From NCBI GenBank assembly GCA_012962735.1, contig DTXA01000205.1:1-7524 (forward strand): 7,524 nucleotides of DNA, in the 5' to 3' direction. This DNA is from Candidatus Latescibacterota bacterium. Lineage in GTDB: Bacteria > Latescibacterota > 4484-107 > B68-G9. Positions 1 through 6,465 of this stretch are shown piece by piece. The translations under genes were made by a program, and so were the position numbers. The notes under the pieces were generated by a model. It did not search any database. It worked only from the letters and a program-made list of their open reading frames with translations, and had not been told where the DNA came from. Numbering within the stretch: the first letter of the stretch is position 1; the number at the start of each line of letters is the position of its first letter.

Positions 1-3
1 GCG

Positions 4-765
4 ATGACGGTGTTGGCAGTGGATATAGGGAACTCCGGGGTCCATATAGGGGCCTTCCGGGGGAGGAAGCTTGCTTGGAGGACGGGAGCTCCCTTAGAGG
101 TGGAAGATCCTGTCGGGACCTTAGAGGGCCTTCTGTGCGCCAGGGGGATTTCCCTCAGCGATGTCCGGGGGGCGGTCGTGGGTTCGGTGGTCAGGGGAAC
201 AACGAAGGTGTGGACCGCCGCCCTCCGGGGGCTCTCGGGCGTGGAACCCTTGGTGGCAAGGGGAAGGTCGGACTGGGGGATAGAGGTGTCCTACGACGAC
301 CCGGATTCGGTGGGGGTGGACCGGCTTTCGGCTGCATCCGAGGCATACCGCAGTGTGGGGGGGCCGGTTGTGGTTGTGGACGTGGGCACTGCTATTACGG
401 TGGATGTGGTCTCCGGGGACGGCGCCTTCTTGGGGGGTGTCATAGCGGCAGGGCCAAAGCTCATGTCCCTTGCCCTGCACGAGCATACCTCGCTTTTGCC
501 TCTTGTGGAGCCGAAGCACGGGGTGGGGCTGTTGGGCTGTTCCACCGTGGACTGCATCCGGTCCGGCCTGCTGTACGGGACGGCCTCGCTGGTAGACGGG
601 CTGGTGAAAAGGGCCCGTGGGGAGGTGGGGGATGCGACCGTGGTGGCTACAGGGGGTGGGCTGGATTTCGTGCTGCCCGCGTTAGAGGAACGCGTGGATG
701 TGGTGGACCCAGACCTGGTCCTGAAGGGTTTGTATCGGCTCTTCAGGAGGGAGAGGGGATTATAG
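4..765 (+). CDS. coaX: Type III pantothenate kinase (CoaX)
   Basis: This enzyme phosphorylates pantothenate with ATP in the first step of coenzyme A synthesis, in the cytosol. The 253 residues fit the family's usual 240-270. Visible motifs are the N-terminal phosphate-binding DIGNS (D7-S11), GVDR (104-107) with the catalytic-type Asp106, the DVGTAITVD block (126-134) whose first Asp belongs to the monovalent-cation/nucleotide site, GGVIAAG (144-150), STVDCIRSG (180-188), TGGG (216-219) and the C-terminal DLVLKGL. In the GG-x-I-x-P-G motif the usual Pro is Ala149. The ATG at 4 is followed by A, so an upstream gene could end in the TGA at 5-7 (ATGA overlap); its body lies outside the window, as does the ribosome binding site. 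The last codon and stop (TTA TAG) lie inside an intergenic repeat. Family assignment is very secure. Confidence 0.96.
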   Translation: MTVLAVDIGNSGVHIGAFRGRKLAWRTGAPLEVEDPVGTLEGLLCARGISLSDVRGAVVGSVVRGTTKVWTAALRGLSGVEPLVARGRSDWGIEVSYDDPDSVGVDRLSAASEAYRSVGGPVVVVDVGTAITVDVVSGDGAFLGGVIAAGPKLMSLALHEHTSLLPLVEPKHGVGLLGCSTVDCIRSGLLYGTASLVDGLVKRARGEVGDATVVATGGGLDFVLPALEERVDVVDPDLVLKGLYRLFRRERGL

Positions 766-870
766 CCCCAAAAGGTTCTTCGCTTCGCTCAGATACTTTT
801 TGGGGCCCCTAAGGATCTTCAGTTAGCTTATAAAGGCCTATTTCAAAGTCAGCGGTCATTTCTTGAAGGT
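759..870. repeat. Intergenic repeat copy A with CCCCAAAA/TTTTGGGG stem-loop
   Basis: The element begins with ATTATAG, which contains the coaX stop codon. CCCCAAAA at 766-773 pairs with TTTTGGGG at 798-805. The stem extends inward (G774-T779 against A791-T797, one bulged T) and leaves a loop of about 11 nt reading tcgcttcgctc. Downstream, a block at 833-868 with AAAGGCC and TTTCAAAGT resembles the same position in copy B (about 27 of 36 bases, mostly transition differences). The T-tract is inside the stem rather than after it, so this is not a textbook Rho-independent terminator, though it sits where one is expected. The loop segment TTCTTCGCTTCGCTCAG resembles a motif I recall as repeated between genes in various bacterial genomes; that is from memory. 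It could end coaX transcription, carry the promoter of the next operon, or both. Confidence 0.7.
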
Positions 871-879
871 GTAAAGGTG

Positions 880-2382
880 ATGGAGGTAAAGGAGCGCCGG
901 GAACTCTTGGAGGTGCGCTGGGAAGGGGAGGACGGTCTCCCCTTAGGTGTAACGTTCGACAGGGTCGGAGCCTCGGGCAGGTTAGTGCGGCTATGGGCAG
1001 GAGGGGGGAGGGACGCCCCTCGGGTCGTGTTCGACGGCGTCCCCAAGTACAGGGCCGAGGTAGACAGAAAGGTTCTGACATCCCGCCTGCAGGGGGTCAG
1101 GTGGGAGGTGGTCAGGGTGGACGAACTTAAGGCCGAGCTTCGGCTCGGGACCGTCGTGTTAGGGCCCCTTTCCGGGGAGCTGGTGTACACGTTCTTCGAA
1201 GGTCTGTCCCTGTTCGCTGAGGAGTTGCGCCTTCGGGCAGATGCTCCTGTAAGGCTTAAGTCCATGGAGCGGACTTGGTTCGGGTTCCGCACCGGGCCGG
1301 GCGATAACGTGTTCAAGGGGGCCTATTGGAAGGGGGGGGAAGGTCGCTTCTCCTGCGGGGGACGGCGAACTATTTCGGATTCTCCTTTCCTCTATCTCTG
1401 GAACGGCAGGTTGGGCCTGGGGGTGTTGTGTCCCCAGGCCGGAGGGGAGTTCTACGTGGAGGACCGGGACGACTGGACGGCGTGCGCCGGGCTCGCCCTC
1501 GGGGGGAGTGTGGAGGTCCCGTCCGGAGGGGTGTGGACATTCCCGGTCGTATATTGCCTGGGTATCCGGCGTCCGGGGGATTTCGAGGGGTTAGTGGATG
1601 ATCTGGGAATAGAGGGATACCGCAGGCTTGCCGGCCGCAGAGTCTTAGCTGTGCCCGTAGGGGATACCTCCCTCCGTCCAGGGGTGGACTTAGTATGGGG
1701 GGAGGATGGGCCCGAAGGGGCTCTGAGGATAGGCCGGGAGGTCCGGGCGGGGTCGGGATGCCGTAGGCAAGGGGGAAGGCTCCCCGGAAGAGGGCTGTAC
1801 ATCGTGCCCAAGGGGGAGGTCCCGGAGGAGGGGTGCCTCGACCTGATCGCCGCCCGGGTGGAGGAAGCCGACGGAGTGACAGCCCGTCTGGACAATACAG
1901 ACTTGTCCCTGAGGAAGATTCGAGACCTATGGAGCCCCCACATTTGGCTGTTCGGGCTCTCCGGGGAACCGGAGGAGATAAGGCGGTACGAGACTTTGTT
2001 GGAACAGGGACTCAGGGTATATATGTTGGGGGTCGGGGGGTTGGCGAACTATGTGGAGGCGTCGGGGGAGGACATTCGTGAGTTGGCCTGTGCTCTGAGG
2101 GAAGGGCGGTCCTTCCTGACGACGGGGGAGATCGTGGCCACGACATATAAGGCCTTCGACAGGGAGCTGTGGCTGGGCTTAGAGTGGACCTTCCCCATCA
2201 AGGAGGTCCAGGTCCGCTCGGAAGGGGAGGTGCTCTACCGCGAGGAGCCCCCACCGGAACTCTCGGGGAAGAAGGGATTCACCTTCCAGGTGGAGGATAG
2301 GCGGTGGGTCCGGGTGGAGGCCATAGACGTGGTCGGTGGCCGGTGCCTGCTCCAGCCGATCTTCCGCGAAGGGGAGGCATAG
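880..2382 (+). CDS. Beta-rich protein with degenerate PHP/CehA-McbA-like C-terminal region
   Basis: A 500-residue protein with no secure family name. I chose ATG 880 over the adjacent in-frame GTG 877; GAAGG at 865-869 is 10 nt upstream of the ATG. Residues 1 to about 240 alternate short hydrophobic strands and aromatic turns and look like a beta-sandwich of the kind seen in carbohydrate-active proteins. No signal peptide or membrane segment is evident, so it is probably cytosolic. From about 330 the sequence follows the end of PHP-type phosphoesterases of the CehA/McbA group: a YETLLEQGLRVYMLGVGG segment (370-387) where the family has a G-G-x-D-x-H type metal site, then ALREGRSFLTTG (405-416) like the usual 'LR.GR.FVTNGP', and a last strand pair ending in QPIF (492-495) like '..NPI'. 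The metal-binding His and Asp residues are absent, which suggests a pseudoenzyme or binding protein. It is first gene of the operon with the GNAT and PIG-L genes. Confidence 0.75.
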   Translation: MEVKERRELLEVRWEGEDGLPLGVTFDRVGASGRLVRLWAGGGRDAPRVVFDGVPKYRAEVDRKVLTSRLQGVRWEVVRVDELKAELRLGTVVLGPLSGELVYTFFEGLSLFAEELRLRADAPVRLKSMERTWFGFRTGPGDNVFKGAYWKGGEGRFSCGGRRTISDSPFLYLWNGRLGLGVLCPQAGGEFYVEDRDDWTACAGLALGGSVEVPSGGVWTFPVVYCLGIRRPGDFEGLVDDLGIEGYRRLAGRRVLAVPVGDTSLRPGVDLVWGEDGPEGALRIGREVRAGSGCRRQGGRLPGRGLYIVPKGEVPEEGCLDLIAARVEEADGVTARLDNTDLSLRKIRDLWSPHIWLFGLSGEPEEIRRYETLLEQGLRVYMLGVGGLANYVEASGEDIRELACALREGRSFLTTGEIVATTYKAFDRELWLGLEWTFPIKEVQVRSEGEVLYREEPPPELSGKKGFTFQVEDRRWVRVEAIDVVGGRCLLQPIFREGEA

Positions 2383-3318
2383 ATGCGTATAGAGGTCTTT
2401 CGGAGCGGAGACATAGATGAACTGGTGGACGTCTGGAACCGAAGCCTCCCGGCCGACCCCATATCCCCTGCCAGGCTGGAGGCCCGGGTGCTTTTAGACC
2501 CGAACTTCCGGGAGGAGTTCTGCCCGGTGGTCCGGGAGGATGGCAGGATGGTCGGGTTCGCCTTGGGGATATGTGGGGAAGGTTTTCATTTCCCTATGGA
2601 GCCCTCCGGCACGAGGGCATGGATCCTGGCTATGGCGGTGGAGCCGGAGCGCAGGGGGAGAGGAGTGGGCTCGGCCCTGTTGGAGGAGGTAGAGAGGAGG
2701 TTCTGGGGGGCCGGTAAAAGGGATGTCTGGGTGGCCTCGTACCCCACGGCATATATAGTCCCGGGGGTGGACGAGAGGGCCTACCCTGAGGGGCTGAGGT
2801 TCTTCCGGGCGAGAGGGTACCGGGTGGCATCCAGGCCTCTGGCCATGGACACATCGCTCTGGCCCCCTCGATTCCCCGAGGAAGTGTTCCGCAGGGAGGA
2901 AGAGCTCGCCTCACAGGGGGTCGAATTCCACGCCTACAGTCCCCGGTGGCTTTCGGCCTTCCGGAGGTTCCTCCGCTCCCAGGTCCCCTGGGACTGGGAG
3001 TGGCTGGCCCTGAGGAACCTCGCCAGGGTCCACGAGGGGACCTTCTCCTCCGGGCAGTTCGTCCTAGCGACCTGTGGGGGGGAGGTGGTGGGATACTGCC
3101 AATACGAGGGGGAGCACTTCGGGCCTTTCGGGGTGGCTGAGGGCTTCAGGGGGAAGGGCATAGGGACGGTGCTGCTGGCCCGGACGCTGAGGTCCATGGC
3201 GGAGCAGGGCCTCCACAACGCATGGGTGCTGTGGACTGGGGACGAGGCTGCCAAGCTATACGGGAGGTTTGGGTTCAGGGAAAGCCGTAGGTTCGCTATA
3301 CTGCACAAGGAGCTGTAA
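2383..3318 (+). CDS. Tandem-GNAT-domain N-acetyltransferase
   Basis: A 311-residue protein with two GCN5-related acyl-CoA transferase domains. Domain 1 (about 1-157) carries the acetyl-CoA pyrophosphate loop R-G-R-G-V-G at 91-96, preceded by the strand ILAMAVEP and followed by the motif B segment FFRARGYR (140-147). Domain 2 (about 180-311) has R-G-K-G-I-G at 256-261 and LYGRFGFRE (292-300). Both cofactor loops are intact, unlike many tandem GNATs in which one half decays. Architecture and length match mycothiol synthase MshD (about 315 residues), but substrate identity cannot be read from sequence. ATG 2383 directly abuts the TAG of the preceding gene, with GGGGAGG at 2371-2377 as ribosome binding site. 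The stop TAA shares its last A with the next start (TAATG), so the three genes are probably translationally coupled. Likely cytosolic; acyl acceptor unknown, perhaps an amine exposed by the neighbouring deacetylase. Confidence 0.9.
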   Translation: MRIEVFRSGDIDELVDVWNRSLPADPISPARLEARVLLDPNFREEFCPVVREDGRMVGFALGICGEGFHFPMEPSGTRAWILAMAVEPERRGRGVGSALLEEVERRFWGAGKRDVWVASYPTAYIVPGVDERAYPEGLRFFRARGYRVASRPLAMDTSLWPPRFPEEVFRREEELASQGVEFHAYSPRWLSAFRRFLRSQVPWDWEWLALRNLARVHEGTFSSGQFVLATCGGEVVGYCQYEGEHFGPFGVAEGFRGKGIGTVLLARTLRSMAEQGLHNAWVLWTGDEAAKLYGRFGFRESRRFAILHKEL

Positions 3319-4016
3319 TGGGAAGGCCCAGGATTCTGGCCATAGGAGCGCATGCCGGGGATATGGAGATCTCCTGCGGCGCTGTCTTGATCAAGCAGGC
3401 CCACTTGGGGGCGGAGGTGCACCTGCTCCACCTGAGCTTAGGAGAACGGGGACATCCCCGAAAGTCCCCAAAAGATTACGGCCGACAGAAGGAAGAAGAG
3501 GCCTCAGAGTGCGGCCGGAGGATGGGGGTAGAAGTGCATTTCTTAGGGTACCCAGACGGGGAGGTGACGGACTCCAGAGAGGCCCGGCTGGCCGTGGCCC
3601 AAAAGATAAGGGAGATCAGGCCCCAGGTGGTGATAGCGCACTGGAGGGCCAGCCTCCATCCGGACCATATTGTAGCCCACAGGCTGGCAGATGTGGGGGT
3701 GCTGTGGGCGGCCTTGGAAGACATAGGGGAGGGCTTGGTTTGGCGTGGAGTAAGAAGCTTCCTGTTCGCAGAGAACTGGGAGGACCCGGAGGGATTCGAG
3801 CCTTACCTCTACGTGGATGCGACGGAGTTCCGGGAGGAGTGGAGGGAGGCGGTGAAGGCGTACGAGCTGTTCAGGGGAGGGGTCTCCTCCCTCCCGTACT
3901 TGGAGTACTACGACGCTCTCGGGAAGGTTCGGGGCGCCCAGGTGGGAGTCGGGTGGGCCCAGGCCTTCGGTGCCTGGCCCTGGGCCCGGAGGCGGAGGGT
4001 GGAATCGCTTATATGA
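3318..4016 (+). CDS. PIG-L/LmbE family deacetylase with variant HAGD motif
   Basis: A 232-residue member of the zinc-dependent PIG-L (LmbE/MshB/BshB) fold, which removes N-acetyl groups from amino-sugar conjugates. The N-terminal metal motif normally reads AHPDDxE; here it is AHAGDME (11-17). His12 and Asp15 (zinc ligands) remain, but the first Asp, the general base in MshB, is Gly14. The second motif HPDH at 114-117 is intact, with His117 as third ligand and His114 as the transition-state His by analogy to MshB. The C-terminal RGAQVGVGWAQAF (205-217) matches the family's closing 'G..aGv.yAEaF' element. There is no signal peptide. The start ATG overlaps the GNAT stop by one base. Natural substrates could be a GlcNAc-containing thiol precursor, a nucleotide sugar or another N-acyl metabolite. 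Membership is sure; activity through the usual mechanism is uncertain because of Gly14. Confidence 0.92.
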   Translation: MGRPRILAIGAHAGDMEISCGAVLIKQAHLGAEVHLLHLSLGERGHPRKSPKDYGRQKEEEASECGRRMGVEVHFLGYPDGEVTDSREARLAVAQKIREIRPQVVIAHWRASLHPDHIVAHRLADVGVLWAALEDIGEGLVWRGVRSFLFAENWEDPEGFEPYLYVDATEFREEWREAVKAYELFRGGVSSLPYLEYYDALGKVRGAQVGVGWAQAFGAWPWARRRRVESLI

Positions 4017-4144
4017 CCCCGTTAAAACTGGGCCTTAAGTGTAGATTCGCTGAGTTTCAATTTTGGTATGCTTTATAGCTCCTTAGATGCTTTTTGTGGG
4101 CCCCTCGGTGAAGGGCGAGGAGATCAAAGGAATACAGGGGAGAT
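4009..4144. repeat. Diverged intergenic repeat copy C between the PIG-L gene and lolA
   Basis: This 128-nt gap after the PIG-L stop holds no gene. Its left edge, TTATATGACCCC..AAAACT (4009-4029, covering the stop TGA), matches the left edge of the copies after coaX and lolA. Its right part at 4086-4105, agat-gc-ttttt-gt-gggcccct, matches 791-810 of copy A with one substitution and one inserted T. CCC and AAAA of the left arm can pair with TTTT and GGG of the right arm across an internal loop, but the loop has expanded to roughly 60 nt. TTCGCTGAG near 4046 resembles TTCGCTCAG in copy A. It may end the upstream operon. AT-rich segments near 4060-4078 could include the lolA promoter, but I find no convincing -35/-10 pair. 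Confidence 0.5.
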
Positions 4145-4147
4145 ATG

Positions 4148-4807
4148 ATGTGGAAGGCTCTGCGGGGATGTAAGGCCCTCATCTGGACGGCGGTCCTCCT
4201 CTGGACGGGCCCAAGCTTCGGGCTCACCGGGGAGGAGGTGCTCTCCCGCCTTCAGAAACGTTACAAGAAGCTCAAGAGCTTCTCGGCGGAGTTCCGGTAC
4301 ACCTTCCAGTGGAAGCTGGCTGGGGAGGCCAGACAGCAGGTGGGGAAGGTCTTCTTCTTGAAACCCAATCAGTTCCGGATAGAGACCCCGGACAGGGTGG
4401 TGGTGTGCGACGGGGAAACCGTGTGGAATTACACTCCGGCAACCCATCAGGTCGTGGTGACGGCCTACGGGGACCGAAGCCTCTCGCCCACCCTCCGGGA
4501 CATAGTATCGGACTACCTCGAGAGGTACACGCCCTATTACATCCGGCCGGACAGCGTGGCAGGGGAGAGGTGCTACCTCCTCAGCCTGGCCCCCAAGGAC
4601 CCGGAGGAGCGGCTGGAGGTGCGCCTCTGGGTGGAGGAGAAGCGGTGGGTGGTGCGCAAACTCTCTTATGCGGACAAAGTGGGGAACGAGACCACCTATC
4701 TTTTGAAAGACGTTCGTGTCAATCCCAAGCTGGACAGAAGCCTGTTCCGGTTTCGGATTCCGGAAGGGGCGGAGGTCGTTGACCTAAGGCCTAAGCGCTC
4801 CAAGTAA
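4148..4807 (+). CDS. lolA: Outer-membrane lipoprotein carrier protein LolA
   Basis: A periplasmic chaperone that takes mature lipoproteins from the LolCDE transporter in the inner membrane and delivers them to the outer membrane. The 219-residue protein starts with a Sec signal peptide: basic KALRGCK, hydrophobic ALIWTAVLLWTG and probable cleavage after PSFG near residue 25. The mature part opens with the family's helix (EEVLSRLQKRYKKLKSFSAEF), then the half-barrel strands GKVFFLKPNQFRIETP (66-81), VVCDGETVWNYTP (86-98) and a C-terminal LFRFRIPEGAEVVDL typical of LolA. Two ATGs lie in tandem; the second (4148) is favoured because GGAG at 4139-4142 is 5 nt from it but only 2 nt from ATG 4145. 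It stands alone between two repeat copies, so it is probably monocistronic. Its presence is the best evidence for a diderm envelope. LolCDE and LolB are not in the window. Confidence 0.9.
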   Translation: MWKALRGCKALIWTAVLLWTGPSFGLTGEEVLSRLQKRYKKLKSFSAEFRYTFQWKLAGEARQQVGKVFFLKPNQFRIETPDRVVVCDGETVWNYTPATHQVVVTAYGDRSLSPTLRDIVSDYLERYTPYYIRPDSVAGERCYLLSLAPKDPEERLEVRLWVEEKRWVVRKLSYADKVGNETTYLLKDVRVNPKLDRSLFRFRIPEGAEVVDLRPKRSK

Positions 4808-4818
4808 CGGAGGCTGCC

Positions 4819-4905
4819 ATTATAACCCCAAAAAAGTTCTTCGCCCCGATACTTTTTGGGGACCACAGGAAAGGCCACTTTAAAGTGAACAGTTATCCCT
4901 TGGAG
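4819..4905. repeat. Intergenic repeat copy B with CCCCAAAAA-GT/AC-TTTTTGGGG stem-loop
   Basis: The element starts with ATTATAACCCC 11 nt after the lolA stop. CCCC-AAAAAA-GT (4826-4837) pairs with AC-TTTTT-GGGG (4851-4861) with one unpaired A, and the pairing may extend by TC/GA around a bulged T, as in copy A. The short loop reads tcgccccg. Downstream comes AAAGGCC and then a perfect 12-bp palindrome CACTTTAAAGTG (4876-4887), which is degenerate in copy A. The stem is preserved while the loop differs in length and sequence (tcgcttcgctc against tcgccccg), which argues that the fold matters. Possible roles are a lolA transcript end and a purB leader or promoter element; GGAG at the end (4902-4905) is the purB ribosome binding site. 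Confidence 0.7.
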
Positions 4906-4910
4906 ACATG

Positions 4911-6344
4911 ATGTCCGAGCGCACCCAATATGAAAACCCTCTCATCTCACGATACGCCAGCGGGGAGATGAGCTACATATTCTCCCCAGAGCACAAGTTC
5001 AGGCTATGGCGCAGGCTTTGGGTGGTCCTGGCCGAAACCCAGCGGGAGCTGGGGTTGCCCATATCTGAGGAGCAGATAGAGGAGCTGAAGGCCCATCAGG
5101 ACGATGTGGACTACGACCTCACCGAGGCCAGGGAGCGGGAGGTCAGGCACGACGTTATGGCCCACATCTACGTTTACGGTCTCCAATGTCCTAAGGCTAA
5201 GAGGATAATACACCTCGGGGCCACAAGCGCCTACGTGGGGGACAACGCAGACCTTATAATCCTGAGGGAGGCTTTGGAGCTGGTCCTGAAGAGACTGGTT
5301 AACGTAATAGCAGCCCTGAAGGACTTCGCCCTTCGGTACAAGGACCTGCCAACCCTGAGCTTCACCCACTTCCAGCCTGCACAGCCCACCACTGTGGGCA
5401 AAAGGGCATGTCTTTGGCTCCAGGACTTTCTCATGGACGTGGAGGAGATGGAGCACCGGCTTCGGACCCTCCGCTTCAGAGGGGCCAAGGGGACCACTGG
5501 AACCCAGGCGAGCTTCCTGGCCCTGTTCGGGGGGGATTCGGAGAAGGTGCGGGAGCTGGACAGGAGGGTGGCGGAGAAGATGGGTTTCTCCCGAAGGTTC
5601 CTTGTCACGGGCCAGATATACCCCAGAAAGTTCGATACATATATCTTGGGAGCCTTGACCGGCATAGCACAGTCGGCCCACAAGTTCAGCAACGATATCA
5701 GACTGCTGCAGCACCTTAAAGAGATAGAAGAGCCCTTCGAGAAGTCCCAGGTCGGTTCCTCCGCTATGCCGTACAAGCGCAACCCCATGCGTTCTGAACG
5801 AATAGCAGCTTTATCCCGTTACATAATCTCCCTCTACCAGAACACGGCCTTTACCGCCTCCTCCCAGTGGCTGGAGCGCACCTTAGACGACTCGGCCAAC
5901 AGGAGGCTCGCCCTGCCGGAGGCGTTCTTGGCTGCGGATGCGGTGCTGCTGCTCTGCCGGAACGTAGCCGGGGGGTTGGTTGTATATCCCAGGATGATAG
6001 AGAGGCATCTGAGGAAGGATTTGCCCTTCATGGCCGCGGAGGAGATACTGATGGAGGCTGTGCGCAGGGGCGGGGATAGACAGGAGCTCCACAAGCGACT
6101 TAGGAGATACGCACAGGAGGCGGGCCGAAAAGTGAAAGAGGGGAAGGCCAACGACTTCTTGGACAGGGTCGCGTCCGATCCGGCCTTCGGGCTGACCTGG
6201 GAGGGCTTAGAGCGACTCACGGACCCGGCCAGGTTCGTGGGCAGGGCGCCTGAACAGGTGGAAGAGTTCCTAAGGGAGGAGGTGGAACCCGCCTTGGAGC
6301 GATACAGAGGCCTCTTAGGGGAGGACGAAGGGGTGCGGGTGTGA
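4911..6344 (+). CDS. purB: Adenylosuccinate lyase (PurB), long eukaryote-like class
   Basis: This enzyme releases fumarate from SAICAR and from adenylosuccinate, two steps of purine synthesis, as a cytosolic homotetramer of the fumarase/aspartase superfamily. The 477-residue product has the three conserved regions: RHDVMAH (79-85) with His80, the FTHFQPAQ segment (151-158) with His153 as the general-acid-type residue, and the signature loop GSSAMPYKRNP (282-292) with the catalytic Ser. TLDDSANRR (324-332) closes the active site. The N-terminal SRYASGEMSYIFS, the KGTTGTQASF block (193-202) and the C-terminal half closely follow human-type ADSL as I remember it, and the length is nearer to human (484) than to B. 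subtilis (about 430). Two ATGs lie in tandem; 4911 is chosen because GGAG at 4902-4905 is 5 nt upstream. No other purine gene is adjacent. Confidence 0.96.
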   Translation: MSERTQYENPLISRYASGEMSYIFSPEHKFRLWRRLWVVLAETQRELGLPISEEQIEELKAHQDDVDYDLTEAREREVRHDVMAHIYVYGLQCPKAKRIIHLGATSAYVGDNADLIILREALELVLKRLVNVIAALKDFALRYKDLPTLSFTHFQPAQPTTVGKRACLWLQDFLMDVEEMEHRLRTLRFRGAKGTTGTQASFLALFGGDSEKVRELDRRVAEKMGFSRRFLVTGQIYPRKFDTYILGALTGIAQSAHKFSNDIRLLQHLKEIEEPFEKSQVGSSAMPYKRNPMRSERIAALSRYIISLYQNTAFTASSQWLERTLDDSANRRLALPEAFLAADAVLLLCRNVAGGLVVYPRMIERHLRKDLPFMAAEEILMEAVRRGGDRQELHKRLRRYAQEAGRKVKEGKANDFLDRVASDPAFGLTWEGLERLTDPARFVGRAPEQVEEFLREEVEPALERYRGLLGEDEGVRV

Positions 6345-6390
6345 TCTCGATGGCAGGCCCTGCATATGCGAGCTTAAAGCACATCTACGG

Positions 6391-6434
6391 GGTTCCGATG
6401 GCGTCAGGCTGGGTGTTGTCGCCCAGATCGGACC
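6391..6434 (+). other. Strong bulged hairpin after purB, possible structured RNA
   Basis: Forty-six bases past the purB stop, GGT(T)CCGAT (6391-6399) pairs with ATCGGACC (6427-6434). After a one-sided 9-nt bulge (6400-6408) a second helix of 7 bp (6409-6415 with 6420-6426, one wobble) is closed by a UUGU tetraloop. Smaller inverted repeats follow: GGTG/CACC (6465-6468/6473-6476) and CTCGGCA/TGCCGAG (6492-6498/6514-6520). The stretch 6345-6520 keeps the GC content of neighbouring genes but has no gene I recognise. No T-run follows the main hairpin, so it is not a standard terminator. It matches no riboswitch or housekeeping RNA consensus that I can recall. It could protect the purB 3' end, be part of an unknown RNA, or be a remnant of a mobile element. 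Confidence 0.4.
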
Positions 6435-6465
6435 AAGCTGGGTCATCCTCCCTGCCTGGATAGGG

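Noticed and set aside
766..805. Textbook Rho-independent terminator after coaX
   Set aside because: The T-tract lies within the stem and is followed by GGGG rather than ending the transcript, so it was recorded as a repeat stem-loop instead.
75..812. Long + strand frame overlapping coaX
   Set aside because: It overlaps a clear coaX with all family motifs in another frame; Gly/Arg-rich low-complexity product typical of an off-frame read in GC-rich DNA.
849..1316. Antisense frame over the first operon gene
   Set aside because: Ser/Arg/Pro-rich shadow translation with no motif and no ribosome binding site; the + strand gene is a well-spaced operon member.
2383..4016. Calling the GNAT and PIG-L genes mshD and mshB
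   Set aside because: Only architecture and length agree; the PIG-L active-site motif differs and no MshA or MshC gene is visible, so the symbols would be unsupported.
6351..6365. Sigma54-like TGGCAGG..TGCAT
   Set aside because: GG and GC elements are 2 nt too close for the -24/-12 spacing; a similar TGGCAGG..TTGC at 6644 is about 8 nt too far apart.
6350..6463. Short ORF (ATG 6350, 37 codons) right after purB
   Set aside because: No good ribosome binding site, no recognisable product and it runs through the strong hairpin.
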